Notes under the pieces: model-generated | The model's input: only the letters and a program-made list of their open reading frames with translations | Databases searched by the model: none | Told to the model about the DNA's origin: nothing | Made by a program: the position numbers and the translations under genes | Source: Anaerolineales bacterium UBA2200 | GTDB lineage: Bacteria; Chloroflexota; Anaerolineae; UBA2200 | Assembly (NCBI GenBank): GCA_002327925.1 | Contig: DCVA01000026.1 | Location: forward strand, 8,483-68,647 | Length of the DNA stretch: 60,165 bases | Direction: 5' to 3' | In this document: piece after piece, positions 17,070 through 25,314 of the stretch | How positions within the stretch are numbered: position 1 is the stretch's first letter | How the letters are laid out: each line of letters opens with the position of its first letter

Positions 17070-18551
17070 CTAACTCTTGCGCGAGAGAACCTCTTCTACT
17101 ACCTTGCGCACCAGAGCCTCCATGTCGGTCTCCGGCTTGGGCGGTGCGGCCGCAGCAGGTGGCTTTGCCACAGCAACAGCTTTGGGCGGGTCAAAGCCGT
17201 GGATCTCATAAGCCAGACGCTTGACGTTCATCAGGTGCCTGACCGTTATGTTGTCACTGGTGATGCCGCCACCCATACCACCCGTGCCCAGCACCAGCGA
17301 TGGCGGGAGGCCACTGGTGTAGCCAATTGCGCCGCCCAGCGTCGTGGTGTTCACAGTGATTCGCGAAGCGGGTTTTTCCAGGCCGAACTCTATGATGATA
17401 TCCTCATTCCGGCAGTGCAGGCCCATCGTGTGTCCAAGTCCGCCAAAGTTCAGGATCTCAATGCAGCGCTCGCAGCCACGCCGCCAGCCATCCTCGGAGT
17501 AGAAAGCCACCACCGGACTCAGCTTTTCGCGCGAAAGAGGCGCCTGCGGCCCCACTTCAGCCAGCCGCGCCATCAGCACACGAGCGTCATCTGGCACAGT
17601 GATGCCAACCAGTTTGGCCAGCTGCTGCGGTGAACGTCCCACAAAGTCCGCCTGCATCATTCCGTCCGGCTTGAGCATGGCCTTGCCGAGCAGAGCAATC
17701 TGCGTATCATCCAGGAAGAAGGCGCCGTTGCGCTCCAGCTCCTGGGCCATCTGCGCCGCAACGGGTGCATCGACCACCACAGCACCCTCGTGAGAGCAGA
17801 CCACACCCCAGTCGAAAGACGCTCCATTGACGATGTCCCGAGCAGCCTTGGCAACGTCCGCGCTGCGGTCCACATAGACTGGCACGTTGCCCGGCCCCAC
17901 TCCGATGGCCGCCTTGCCGAGGCTATAGGCAAAATGCACCATGCTCTCGCCACCCGTGGCCAGAATGAGGTGCACCGCCTTCTGCTTCATCATCTCCTGC
18001 GTACCGGCCAGGCTGCTCTGCGTCAGGCAGCCGACCAGACCCGGGGGAGCCCCTGCGGCCACAGAGGCTTCGGCCATGATGCGCGCTGCTTCGGCCGTGC
18101 ACTTGGCCGCGCTCGGGTGAGGAGAGAACACAATTCCATTCCGCGCCTTGAGCGCGCTGATGGCCTTGAACAGCACGGTCGACGTGGGGTTGGTCACGGG
18201 CACCAGGGCGGCAATTACCCCGAAGGGCCACGCGATTTCCACCACTCGACGGGCATCATCGCGCCCGATCACGCCCACGGTCTTGATGTCCTTGATGTAT
18301 TCCCAGACATCCCGCGACGCGAATTGGTTCTTGATCGTCTTGTGGTTGGGCACGCCCAGCTTGGTCTCCTCGTGAGCCATCTGGCCCAGCCGCTCGGCGG
18401 CACGGAAGCCAGCCTCAGCCATCGCTGCCACCACTGTGTCGACCTGGTACTGGTTGAAACGCGCAAAGACCTTCTGGGCCTCGTCGCACCGTCTCACCAG
18501 GCTGCGTGCTTCCTGAGTAGACCTCAAGTCAAGGTCGAACTCTTCAGGCAT
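17070..18551 (-). CDS. eutE: CoA-acylating acetaldehyde dehydrogenase with C-terminal encapsulation peptide
   Basis: Oxidises acetaldehyde with NAD+ and CoA to acetyl-CoA in the compartment lumen. The 493-residue product has the short-form fold: VPVTNPTSTVLFKAISALKA (117-136), cofactor loop ATGGESMVHFAYSLGKAAIG, and the catalytic cysteine at residue 252 in DWGVVCSHEG. The domain ends near residue 455. A Pro/Ala linker (KPPAAAAPPKP) and a terminal amphipathic helix TDMEALVRKVVEEVL (about 476-490) follow; that is the form of an encapsulation peptide. EutE and PduP of enterics carry theirs at the N-terminus, so this belongs to the C-terminal type. ATG 18551 follows AGGAGGTAGTAT. It is the only aldehyde dehydrogenase in the array and so serves both acetaldehyde sources. 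Confidence 0.95.
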   Translation of the reverse strand: MPEEFDLDLRSTQEARSLVRRCDEAQKVFARFNQYQVDTVVAAMAEAGFRAAERLGQMAHEETKLGVPNHKTIKNQFASRDVWEYIKDIKTVGVIGRDDARRVVEIAWPFGVIAALVPVTNPTSTVLFKAISALKARNGIVFSPHPSAAKCTAEAARIMAEASVAAGAPPGLVGCLTQSSLAGTQEMMKQKAVHLILATGGESMVHFAYSLGKAAIGVGPGNVPVYVDRSADVAKAARDIVNGASFDWGVVCSHEGAVVVDAPVAAQMAQELERNGAFFLDDTQIALLGKAMLKPDGMMQADFVGRSPQQLAKLVGITVPDDARVLMARLAEVGPQAPLSREKLSPVVAFYSEDGWRRGCERCIEILNFGGLGHTMGLHCRNEDIIIEFGLEKPASRITVNTTTLGGAIGYTSGLPPSLVLGTGGMGGGITSDNITVRHLMNVKRLAYEIHGFDPPKAVAVAKPPAAAAPPKPETDMEALVRKVVEEVLSRKS

Positions 18552-18638
18552 ATACTACCTCCTTGTCAACGCCATACCTGCGCTCCAGCGTCTTGCCGAA
18601 GCGTTTGGCAAGCTATTGATATCCAGCTCAGGGACGTT

Positions 18639-19319
18639 CTACTGGAACGCGGTCGGTGCCGAGGCCACGGCGACCACTGCCTCTTCAAAGGCCCGGCAGG
18701 CCGCCCGGCAAGCGCTCTGGGTACCTACAAGCAGCGCACCACAGTAGTTGGTCTCGCTCGGCGGCTTCGTGAACGCGCCGAACTGCACATCCGCTGACTT
18801 GAGCGCCCGCTCGATGGCATAGACGCCTTCCAGTGGCGGGGCCGCCAGATAGGCAATAGCCTGTCCCGGCTGCGCGTTGGCGCCTTCCATCAGGTAGCTG
18901 CCCGGGGCCGCGATTGTGTACGCCAGCCATGCCAGCAGACCTTTGGGCTGAACCAACTCTACCGTCCCGTAGCGCATGTCATCCAGAACCGCACACACGG
19001 CGTTGAGGCCAGCAGTAGCCTCTGCCGGGTTCGGGGCGGCCAGGACCAGGAGCGCCTCGCCGGACAGCGGTCCGGACGGGTAGCTACCACCCGCATAATG
19101 CGAATGGCAATAAGCCACCCGTACGTCAGCCTGCTTGGTCGCCTCATCGCCGCCGATGTAGAGCGGATCATCGATGGTGGCGGTGATCATGGCAATGCTC
19201 TTCTCGGTAGGCAAAAGCCCGAATTGCTCAGCCATGGCGGGGTGCACATTCGGGATGAGCCGCATTGCCAGTACTTCGGGCTTTAGGGTGTGCAGAACCT
19301 CAGTTGTCACGCAAGTCAT
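18639..19319 (-). CDS. eutL: BMC-T shell protein EutL (circularly permuted tandem domains)
   Basis: Trimeric shell tile with two permuted BMC domains and a gated central pore, proposed to pass larger molecules such as cofactors. The 226 residues match EutL closely in length and motifs: LAMRLIPNVHPAMAEQFGL (17-35), DPLYIGGDEATKQADVRVAY, GEALLVLAAPNPAEATAGLN, AYLAAPPLEGVYAIERALKS and TKPPSETNYCGALLVGTQSA. ATG 19319 is preceded by GGAGGAACGGAG. It lies between eutC2 and the aldehyde dehydrogenase, the same order as in many eut operons. Confidence 0.95.
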   Translation of the reverse strand: MTCVTTEVLHTLKPEVLAMRLIPNVHPAMAEQFGLLPTEKSIAMITATIDDPLYIGGDEATKQADVRVAYCHSHYAGGSYPSGPLSGEALLVLAAPNPAEATAGLNAVCAVLDDMRYGTVELVQPKGLLAWLAYTIAAPGSYLMEGANAQPGQAIAYLAAPPLEGVYAIERALKSADVQFGAFTKPPSETNYCGALLVGTQSACRAACRAFEEAVVAVASAPTAFQ

Positions 19320-19399
19320 GCTCCGTTCCTCCTTCGTTACGAATTCGCAGAGTCTGGTACGCCTCGCCGTCAGCGAGACGCACGTAGCGGCATTCGGTC

Positions 19400-19433
19400 G
19401 CCCCGGGGGCCGGAGTCACCTGACCCCCGGGGC
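19400..19433. repeat. GC-rich inverted repeat between eutC2 and eutL
   Basis: Arms GCCCCGGGGG (19400-19409) and CCCCCGGGGC (19424-19433) can pair perfectly over 10 bases with a 14-base loop. It lies in a 225-bp gap, about 80 bases upstream of the eutL start. No U-tract follows on the minus strand, so it resembles an mRNA-stability or attenuation hairpin more than an intrinsic terminator. Confidence 0.45.
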
Positions 19434-19544
19434 AGACAATGACCACGATCCTGCCCTGTCCTCATGAAGCGAAGTGCCACCGCTTCGTCGCCAGCCGCGT
19501 CGTGCATCGCCGCCTCTGGCGAGCGGGACGGGCGTCTCAACACG

Positions 19545-20408
19545 CTAGGCGGCTCGCTTGGCCTCTGCCAGAGCTACACCGCTGGTCTTGTACTTGAGAT
19601 AGTCCTTGATCAGCCCAACCGCCTCGGCTGCCGCCTCCAGCGGGTCCTTACCCTGCTTGGAAATCATGCAGATGTTGTCGCGGTTGGCGTCTGTAGTAAG
19701 TGGCTCCCAGCGCTGCTTGTAGCCGCCATAGAAGCTCAGGGCGTCGCTAATGATCAGGCCGGGGCGCTCGCCGATCAGGATGACCGACACTTCCGCGTTG
19801 AGGAGCTCCCCAACCTCGTTAAGCAGACCCACGCGACCGCGATTGACGTAGATGGGAGTGCCGACGTCGATATTGGCGGCCTTCAAACCGTCCGTCATGG
19901 CCTTGAGCACATCACCCGCGTAACGCTCAATCGCAAAGCCGCTCAGCCCATTGCTGACTATGATCTGCACGGTCGGGTTCTTCTTACACTTTTCCTTGAC
20001 GGCCGCCTTGGCCTCAGCGCTGAGCTTGCGTCCCAGGTCAGGCCGGCGCAGGTAGGTCTCGAGGACGCCTTGAGTCTCTGTCTCCCCCAGATCGATCAGT
20101 CCCATCTTCTTGATCGTCTCGGGTGTCAGGATATGGTTCAGCGAGTCCTGCGTCGCGGCGTGGTCCGCACGCATCTGGAAGACAGTGCGCAGCTTCGGTC
20201 GCGGGCCATCGCGGCCGACGCCGATTCGGAAGGGAGTGGAGGCGATCAGCGCCTTGAGCCCCTCTTTTTCCGCCGGGTTCTTAACCAGCGGCTCGGTGCG
20301 CATCTCAGGCGTTGTGACGTCTGGGAGTTCAAGAGTGAAACCGGCGGACGCTTTGCGTCGAGCCTCGATATCGGCAATCTTCTGCTTTCCCTGATATGCC
20401 TCTGCCAT
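19545..20408 (-). CDS. eutC: Ethanolamine ammonia-lyase small subunit, paralogue 2
   Basis: EutC paired with eutB2 and eutA in the standard eutA-B-C order. The 287-residue product has ASTPFRIGVGRDGPRPKLRT (about 55-74), NPTVQIIVSNGLSGFAIERY, VGTPIYVNRGRVGLLNEVGE, VSVILIGERPGLIISDALSF and NRDNICMISKQGKDPLEAAA. It is about 35 residues longer than paralogue 1, chiefly at the N-terminus (QKIADIEARRKASAGFTLEL), which is charged but not of clear encapsulation-peptide type. ATG 20408 follows AAAGGAGAGATACA. Adenosylcobalamin would be supplied by the PduO-type enzyme. Confidence 0.95.
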   Translation of the reverse strand: MAEAYQGKQKIADIEARRKASAGFTLELPDVTTPEMRTEPLVKNPAEKEGLKALIASTPFRIGVGRDGPRPKLRTVFQMRADHAATQDSLNHILTPETIKKMGLIDLGETETQGVLETYLRRPDLGRKLSAEAKAAVKEKCKKNPTVQIIVSNGLSGFAIERYAGDVLKAMTDGLKAANIDVGTPIYVNRGRVGLLNEVGELLNAEVSVILIGERPGLIISDALSFYGGYKQRWEPLTTDANRDNICMISKQGKDPLEAAAEAVGLIKDYLKYKTSGVALAEAKRAA

Positions 20409-20506
20409 TGTATCTCTCCTTTAATTGGTCAGTCTGGTGCCCTCTGCGCTGACGGCATAAGAGCCGTCGCCGCTGGGGTCAACCTCTCCCTGTTAGCGTG
20501 GCTTCC

Positions 20507-21871
20507 CTAGCGCTTGAGGAAGAACGAAGCATCACCGGCCTTATCTGTCAGCTTGCCATCCTTCATGAGTCCAAGGTCCTCGGCCCACTTCTCATACTCG
20601 GGAGCAGGACGCAAGCCAAACGTGTACCAGCAGCTCGGAGTATCGTGATAGCTGGCGCACTGGTAGCTCAGCATAACGTCATCCCCAAGCGGCACGGACA
20701 TATGGTAGTTGCAGCCAGCGGCCACGTCTGCAGCCATCATCAGCTCGATAGTGTTCTGATCGGCGCGCACGTGGTTGGTATAGCAGTTGTCCAGACCCAG
20801 CGGGATGCCCATCAACTTGCCGCAGAAATGGTCCTCCAGGCCGGCTCGGATGATCTCCATGCCGTCATACAGATATTCGGGGCCGATGAAACCGACCACG
20901 CTGTTGACCCCCATCGGCTTGTACCGTCGCGCCAGGCCGTGCTTTCGTGCTTCCAGGGTCAGTTGGTCTGCACCGTTGTGAGAGTAGGCAGACAGCTCTG
21001 TGCCTTCGCCGGTCTCGAAGTACATAAAGTTCGGGCCAGCGTAGCAGTGCTTCTTGCCGAGTTCGTAGGCCTCATCCAGCATGGCGACTGTAACACCAAA
21101 GGACTTGAGCCCACCCTCTGTGCCGCAGATGCTCTGGAAGACCTGTCCAACAGGAGCCCCCTTCTTCATGCACTCCATCTGGGTGCTGACATGGCCCAGA
21201 TTGCAGATGCCAGCCGGGACGTTCCACTTCTGCTTGATGTCCCACATCATGTCGTAGAGCTTCATCAGGTTCTCCACCGTGTCGATGGAGGGGTTGATGC
21301 CCCATACCTGATCGCCTTGGACATAGGCCATGCCTTCGTAGATCTCGGCGCGGATGGCATCAACGTTATCCGTGGGATGGTTGGGCTGCAGACGGGCAGA
21401 AAGCCTGCCGGGCAGCCCGCAGGTGCAGGTGTTCTTGACCACACACGGAATCTTCTTGGCACCCAGGATCAGATCCAAGTTGGTGCACAGCTTGGCCACC
21501 GCAGCCGACATCTCACCGGTCAGGCCTGGACTGATGGCTTGGATTTGCTCTGTCGTCGTCTTCTCATCCAGGATCCACGCCCTGAGTTCGCCAACGGTCC
21601 AGTCCTTGACCTTGGCGTAGGCGGCCGCGTCAAGGTCGTCATCAATCACACGGGTAACCTCGTCGTCCTCGTACGGGACCACCGGATTAGCACGCAAGAC
21701 CCACATGGGCATCTCGGCCAGCACTACCTTGGCCGCGACACGCTCTTCGGCGGATTTCGCGGCAACGCCGGCACCTTCATCACCGGACTTGCGCTCGTTC
21801 GCCTTGGCGAGCACTTCCTTCACGTCCTTGAACTCGTACGTCTTACCGAACAACTTGGTGCGGAATAGCAT
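20507..21871 (-). CDS. eutB: Ethanolamine ammonia-lyase large subunit, paralogue 2 (canonical-like)
   Basis: Catalytic subunit of ethanolamine ammonia-lyase, 454 residues. It keeps the active-site motifs of E. coli EutB: Arg and Gln in SARLQPNHPTDN, Asn in VWGINP, Glu in MYFETGEG, and the Asp-rich CYTNHVRADQNT. The stretch GFIGPEYLYDGMEIIRAGLE is almost as in enteric EutB, so this is the better-conserved of the two copies. ATG 21871 has AAGGAGGAAAG. It lies 16 bp after eutA, the reactivating factor for the enzyme, and 98 bp before eutC2. This copy is the most likely true ethanolamine lyase. Confidence 0.96.
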   Translation of the reverse strand: MLFRTKLFGKTYEFKDVKEVLAKANERKSGDEGAGVAAKSAEERVAAKVVLAEMPMWVLRANPVVPYEDDEVTRVIDDDLDAAAYAKVKDWTVGELRAWILDEKTTTEQIQAISPGLTGEMSAAVAKLCTNLDLILGAKKIPCVVKNTCTCGLPGRLSARLQPNHPTDNVDAIRAEIYEGMAYVQGDQVWGINPSIDTVENLMKLYDMMWDIKQKWNVPAGICNLGHVSTQMECMKKGAPVGQVFQSICGTEGGLKSFGVTVAMLDEAYELGKKHCYAGPNFMYFETGEGTELSAYSHNGADQLTLEARKHGLARRYKPMGVNSVVGFIGPEYLYDGMEIIRAGLEDHFCGKLMGIPLGLDNCYTNHVRADQNTIELMMAADVAAGCNYHMSVPLGDDVMLSYQCASYHDTPSCWYTFGLRPAPEYEKWAEDLGLMKDGKLTDKAGDASFFLKR

Positions 21872-21887
21872 CTTTCCTCCTTATTCG

Positions 21888-23360
21888 TTACTTGGTGAAC
21901 ATGAGGGTTTTCACCGACAGGGACACCAAGCGATCGCCCAACATAGACCTACCAATGTCGATGTAGTCGCCTTCACTCAGCGACACTTCATCAATGGACA
22001 ACACGTCGTGCTTCGGCAGTCCGGACTTCACTGCCTGCCCCAGGGCCTTGCCGAGGTCCCGTTCCATCACCAGAATCACAGGCAGCCGATGGGGCACCCT
22101 CTCCAGTTCAAAATCGACGATCCACTGAGCCACCTGCTTCAAATCCTCGTACGTCTCAACCGAACTCGTGTCGAGAGCCAGTGCGGCGGGATCCTTGCCC
22201 GGATTCAGGTCCCAGCGCCTGTAGCCATCCACAACCGCCTGCACAAAGCCCTCCTGGGTGGGCCTTTGCCCATCCCACTGGGTGCGCACCACCGGGATGT
22301 TTCTCATCGGCAGTTTTTCCGGCGCCACCCAGATGGTCATACCGCTGAGGGTAATGGTCTCGTGGCTTGCGCCCATCACCGTGGCACGTTCCGTCTCTGT
22401 TGGCCTCAGTAGGTGCATCTTGGCCAGGCGGGGGTGCTTGCGCAGCGCCGCACCCAGCAAAGGTCCGACGTCATCGTAGATGGCCACATCGGCCAGGGTA
22501 CCCACCGGATGCTCGTCGTAGTAAAAGTTGGCGACGCCACCGGAGATAAAGATCGCCATGTCCGTGACCGGCTCGCGCAACGGCGGAGTCTCCAGCAGTT
22601 GCTCGGCCAATGGACTGGCTTTGGCTTCCAGAGCTTCTACGATCAAGTCGGCCATCTGCTCGGCAAAGCGCCACAGGGTCGCCAGCTCAGCCTGATCGCC
22701 CACGGCCAGCTTGATCCCCAGATGCTTCAAGATCTTCTTGCCGCTGGGCGTGATCTTGCGCACGCGACCCGTCGACCCGTCGACCTGAATATGCCGGCCA
22801 CCGACAGACAGGACAACCGAGTTGAGAAAGTCGTTCTGTCGGAACACGGCAATATTGGTCGTGCCCCCGCCTATGTCGACGTTGGTGGCCCAGGTATACT
22901 CACGGGCGGCCCAACCGGCCGCTCCCGAACCTCGTCCTGCAAGATGGGCTTCGAGACTGGGCCCCGCAACCGTGACCACAAAGTCACCCGCCAGAGGGGC
23001 GATCACGTCCAGGACGCGCTTGGAGTTGTGCGTCTTGGAGGCCTCCCCTGTGATGATGACCGCTCCCGTGTTCACCTGCGAAGGCTCATAGCCAGCCTCT
23101 GCATAGTCGGTATGCAGAAGAACTTTGAGGGCCTCCACGTCGACCCTACCATTACCATCGAACGGCGTAAAGTGGATCGGGCTCCTGTACACCACCTCCT
23201 TTCGGGCTACTTCAGCCCGCGCTTTTCTGGGCGGACCATACCGCGCCTGGGGGTTAGTCCCCCCGGAGCCAGTCTCAGCAACCGTTAGCTTGGAAAAAAC
23301 GATCTGTGTAGTTGTCGTCCCAACGTCGATTCCGACGCTGACCAGTTCACAAGAAGACAT
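21888..23360 (-). CDS. eutA: Ethanolamine ammonia-lyase reactivating factor EutA
   Basis: ATP-dependent chaperone that swaps damaged cobalamin out of ethanolamine ammonia-lyase. The 490-residue product has an actin/Hsp70-like fold: phosphate motif SVGIDVGTTTTQIVFS (8-23), YRSPIHFTPF, TGAVIITGEASKTHN, TNVDIGGGTTNIAVFRQND and MAIFISGGVANFYY. I place the start at ATG 23360 because the family begins MxSxELxSVGIDVGTTT. A ribosome site there is weak (GGTGAGG about 16 bases upstream), and a GTG 16 codons earlier is possible. The segment NPQARYGPPRKARAEVARKE is richer in Arg/Lys than usual. It is one gene for two EutBC pairs. Confidence 0.92.
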   Translation of the reverse strand: MSSCELVSVGIDVGTTTTQIVFSKLTVAETGSGGTNPQARYGPPRKARAEVARKEVVYRSPIHFTPFDGNGRVDVEALKVLLHTDYAEAGYEPSQVNTGAVIITGEASKTHNSKRVLDVIAPLAGDFVVTVAGPSLEAHLAGRGSGAAGWAAREYTWATNVDIGGGTTNIAVFRQNDFLNSVVLSVGGRHIQVDGSTGRVRKITPSGKKILKHLGIKLAVGDQAELATLWRFAEQMADLIVEALEAKASPLAEQLLETPPLREPVTDMAIFISGGVANFYYDEHPVGTLADVAIYDDVGPLLGAALRKHPRLAKMHLLRPTETERATVMGASHETITLSGMTIWVAPEKLPMRNIPVVRTQWDGQRPTQEGFVQAVVDGYRRWDLNPGKDPAALALDTSSVETYEDLKQVAQWIVDFELERVPHRLPVILVMERDLGKALGQAVKSGLPKHDVLSIDEVSLSEGDYIDIGRSMLGDRLVSLSVKTLMFTK

Positions 23361-23453
23361 GATACGCTTTTTGGTTACCTCACCATTCCATCGATAGTTG
23401 CCCGACACTCAGGAGGCAGGCAGCTTCAAGCCATGCCCACGAGAATGCTTGTT

Positions 23454-24089
23454 TCACGATTTGGACTTGGGCCTTCCGCCCTTGCTCTTGACGGCCCGGG
23501 CGGCCGCCGAACGCGCGGGTGCCTTTGGCTTGGGTTTGCTGGCAGCTCCGGGCAGTGTCTTGTCAGGACTAACGGACGAACCAAGGACAGGGCTTTCGCC
23601 GCCGGGCTTCACCTTCGGCGCAGGGGGCGCAGGGAAGACTGAAGGAATCTGGGAATCGACCTCGGACGCGCCCGGCGCGCCGGTGATTCTTACCTGGGCC
23701 ACGTCGCGCTTCTTTTTGCGCCGCAGGTTCTTTTTGCCCACCGCTCGAACAAGCCCTGCCGGGGAGCGACCGAGCGGTTGAGGCGTGAGTTCGGGTTCTG
23801 CGGTCGAGTCGGTCTGGGCGGTCTGAGGCAGGATAATCTCGACATCATCGTAAGGACGGGGAATGACATGCACAGAGATGAGCTCCTCCAGCCTCTGTGC
23901 TGCCGCCGCACCCGCATCGGTAGCCGCCTTGACTGCGGCCACATCGCCACGGATCATCACGGTAACGTAGCCGCCGCCGATCAGACCCTTGCCGACCAGC
24001 GACACATTGGCGGATTTGAGCATGGCATCCGCCGCCTCAATGGCGCCAATCAGGCCTCTGGTCTCAATCATTCCCAGCGCGTCGTTCAA
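23454..24089 (-). CDS. BMC-H shell protein 3 with a long basic, histone-H1-like C-terminal tail
   Basis: Residues 1-88 are a BMC-H domain (ALGMIETRGLIGAIEAADAM from residue 4; HVIPRPYDDVEIILP at 74-88). Its pore loop reads IGGGYV where the other two copies have IGSGYV/IGSGFV. Residues about 89-211 form an extra tail, Pro/Ala/Lys-rich, with a basic patch KKNLRRKKKR (119-128) and the end KPKPKAPARSAAARAVKSKG then GRPKSKS. I chose TTG 24089: GGAGGGG lies four bases upstream, the protein then starts like its paralogues, and it does not overlap eutN. A longer ATG frame would overlap that gene. The tail suggests binding of nucleic acid or another polyanion, or a linker for cargo; enteric EutK has a C-terminal nucleic-acid-binding-like domain, a distant precedent. 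Confidence 0.88.
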   Translation of the reverse strand: MNDALGMIETRGLIGAIEAADAMLKSANVSLVGKGLIGGGYVTVMIRGDVAAVKAATDAGAAAAQRLEELISVHVIPRPYDDVEIILPQTAQTDSTAEPELTPQPLGRSPAGLVRAVGKKNLRRKKKRDVAQVRITGAPGASEVDSQIPSVFPAPPAPKVKPGGESPVLGSSVSPDKTLPGAASKPKPKAPARSAAARAVKSKGGRPKSKS

Positions 24090-24102
24090 AACGCCCCTCC
24101 CA

Positions 24103-24399
24103 TCAGGCCTTGCGGAAGCTGGTTTCGCCATCAACCTCGAGCGAATCGACGATGGCGACGATAGCTGCGTCAACAGGCACGTTTTCGGTGACATCTGTGT
24201 AGCGGGCGCTACTGCCAGTAATGACGAACACCAGCTCGCCCTCGCCGGCCCCGACTGTATCGACGGCCACAAAGGGAGCGCGATCCGCCAGGGGCTTGTT
24301 GTTGGCTGTGACTTCCTGAACGATGAGGAGCTTGAAACCACTCAGTTTCCCAGCTTTGACTGTTGCAACTGCCGAGCCAACAACCCTAGCAATGATCAT
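24103..24399 (-). CDS. eutN: BMC-P pentameric vertex protein 1 (EutN-like)
   Basis: A 98-residue BMC-P protein that caps the icosahedral vertices of the shell. It shows the typical start MIIARVVGSAVATVKAGKLS, the PFVAVDTVGAGEGELVFVITG core and the strand VDAAIVAIVDSLEV. ATG 24399 follows GGAG eight bases upstream. Its TGA at 24103-24105 is 13 bases before the start of BMC-H 3. It is the first of four BMC-P genes from this side and the closest to enteric EutN. Confidence 0.95.
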   Translation of the reverse strand: MIIARVVGSAVATVKAGKLSGFKLLIVQEVTANNKPLADRAPFVAVDTVGAGEGELVFVITGSSARYTDVTENVPVDAAIVAIVDSLEVDGETSFRKA

Positions 24400-24634
24400 A
24401 CCGATGCTCCTTCGCAAGTAAGTATGACAACAGCAACTGGATCAGTGAAGGTCAAGCAGGAACTCTGCCATTCGCGCACGCGGCCGACGCGCCGATCCCT
24501 CGCCACTCCTGGGGTTTGAGGCTGCCGGCCAGGCCGGCTTCGACTGCCTCGGGCGGCAAGAGCCCAGCGCAGAGCTAACTGCCACATGCATCTCCGATGA
24601 TAGCCCAATTCCCCAGAATCGACAAATCCGTCAA

Positions 24635-24958
24635 TTACAGTCCAGATTCTTGCGCGGGGAAGCGCTGAATCACGTTGCCATCCACATCCTTCCAGCATAT
24701 CTCATCCAACACGCCCACGATCACCGGCCGCACAGGACCGTCCGGTTCCAGGCCCAGCAACTGCCGGGCCGAGTTGCCCTCGTCCAGATAGAGCACTGTA
24801 TCGCCAATGCCCGAGTCAACGACGTCGATGCAGATCAGCGGGTCCTGCCAGGCACTTCCGTCCGGAAACACAGGTTGCACCAGCAGCAGCTTGAGGCCCG
24901 TATAGTCCTTGTGCTTGATGATCGAAACCACATTGCCGATGACCTTTCCGAAGTACAC
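24635..24958 (-). CDS. BMC-P pentameric vertex protein 2
   Basis: A 107-residue vertex protein: YFGKVIGNVVSIIKHKDYTG (2-21), LLLVQPVFPDG, ICIDVVDSGIGDTVLYLDEG and VRPVIVGVLDEI. The C-terminus is longer than in EutN (CWKDVDGNVIQRFPAQESGL). The start is GTG 24958 with GAGGAG seven to nine bases upstream, 3 bases past the stop of the preceding BMC-P, so the two are translationally coupled. A gap of 235 bp without a gene separates it from eutN. Confidence 0.93.
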   Translation of the reverse strand: MYFGKVIGNVVSIIKHKDYTGLKLLLVQPVFPDGSAWQDPLICIDVVDSGIGDTVLYLDEGNSARQLLGLEPDGPVRPVIVGVLDEICWKDVDGNVIQRFPAQESGL

Positions 24959-24961
24959 TGC

Positions 24962-25267
24962 CTAACTCCTCGCCTTCGGCGGCGCGGGTATGGCCTCTTG
25001 GACCACATAAAGGTCCTCGACAATGCCTACGATACCCATATCGACCGGGGCAAAGCTCCTCTCCAGCACCAGAGCACCTTCGCGTCCGGCGATGAGGAAG
25101 ACGAGCTCCTCCATGCCTGCCTGACCGGTCCCGTCCACGGCGACCACGGGTCGCCCTTTGAGTCTTCCGTCGGGCAACAAGGGCTGCACAATCACCAACT
25201 TGACTCCCCGCAGAACCTCGTTCTTCTGCGTGGCCACCACCGTCCCGACGACCTTTGCGAGCTGCAT
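24962..25267 (-). CDS. BMC-P pentameric vertex protein 3
   Basis: A 101-residue vertex protein: MQLAKVVGTVVATQKNEVLR, LVIVQPLLPDGRLKG, VVAVDGTGQAGMEELVFLIA and VDMGIVGIVEDLYVV. In place of the common GSSAR motif after the core it has GREGALVLERS, so the inner lumen-facing loop differs from copies 1, 2 and 4. ATG 25267 follows ACGGAGAG. It lies between BMC-P 4 (47 bp upstream) and BMC-P 2. Confidence 0.93.
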   Translation of the reverse strand: MQLAKVVGTVVATQKNEVLRGVKLVIVQPLLPDGRLKGRPVVAVDGTGQAGMEELVFLIAGREGALVLERSFAPVDMGIVGIVEDLYVVQEAIPAPPKARS

Positions 25268-25314
25268 CTCTCTCCGTAACCTGCGTGGTCAGGCCGTTGC
25301 CCCCTCGGGCTACA

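Noticed and set aside
24131..24341. Longer N-terminus of BMC-H 3
   Set aside because: It would overlap eutN in another frame; a TTG with GGAGGGG gives a start matching the other BMC-H proteins.
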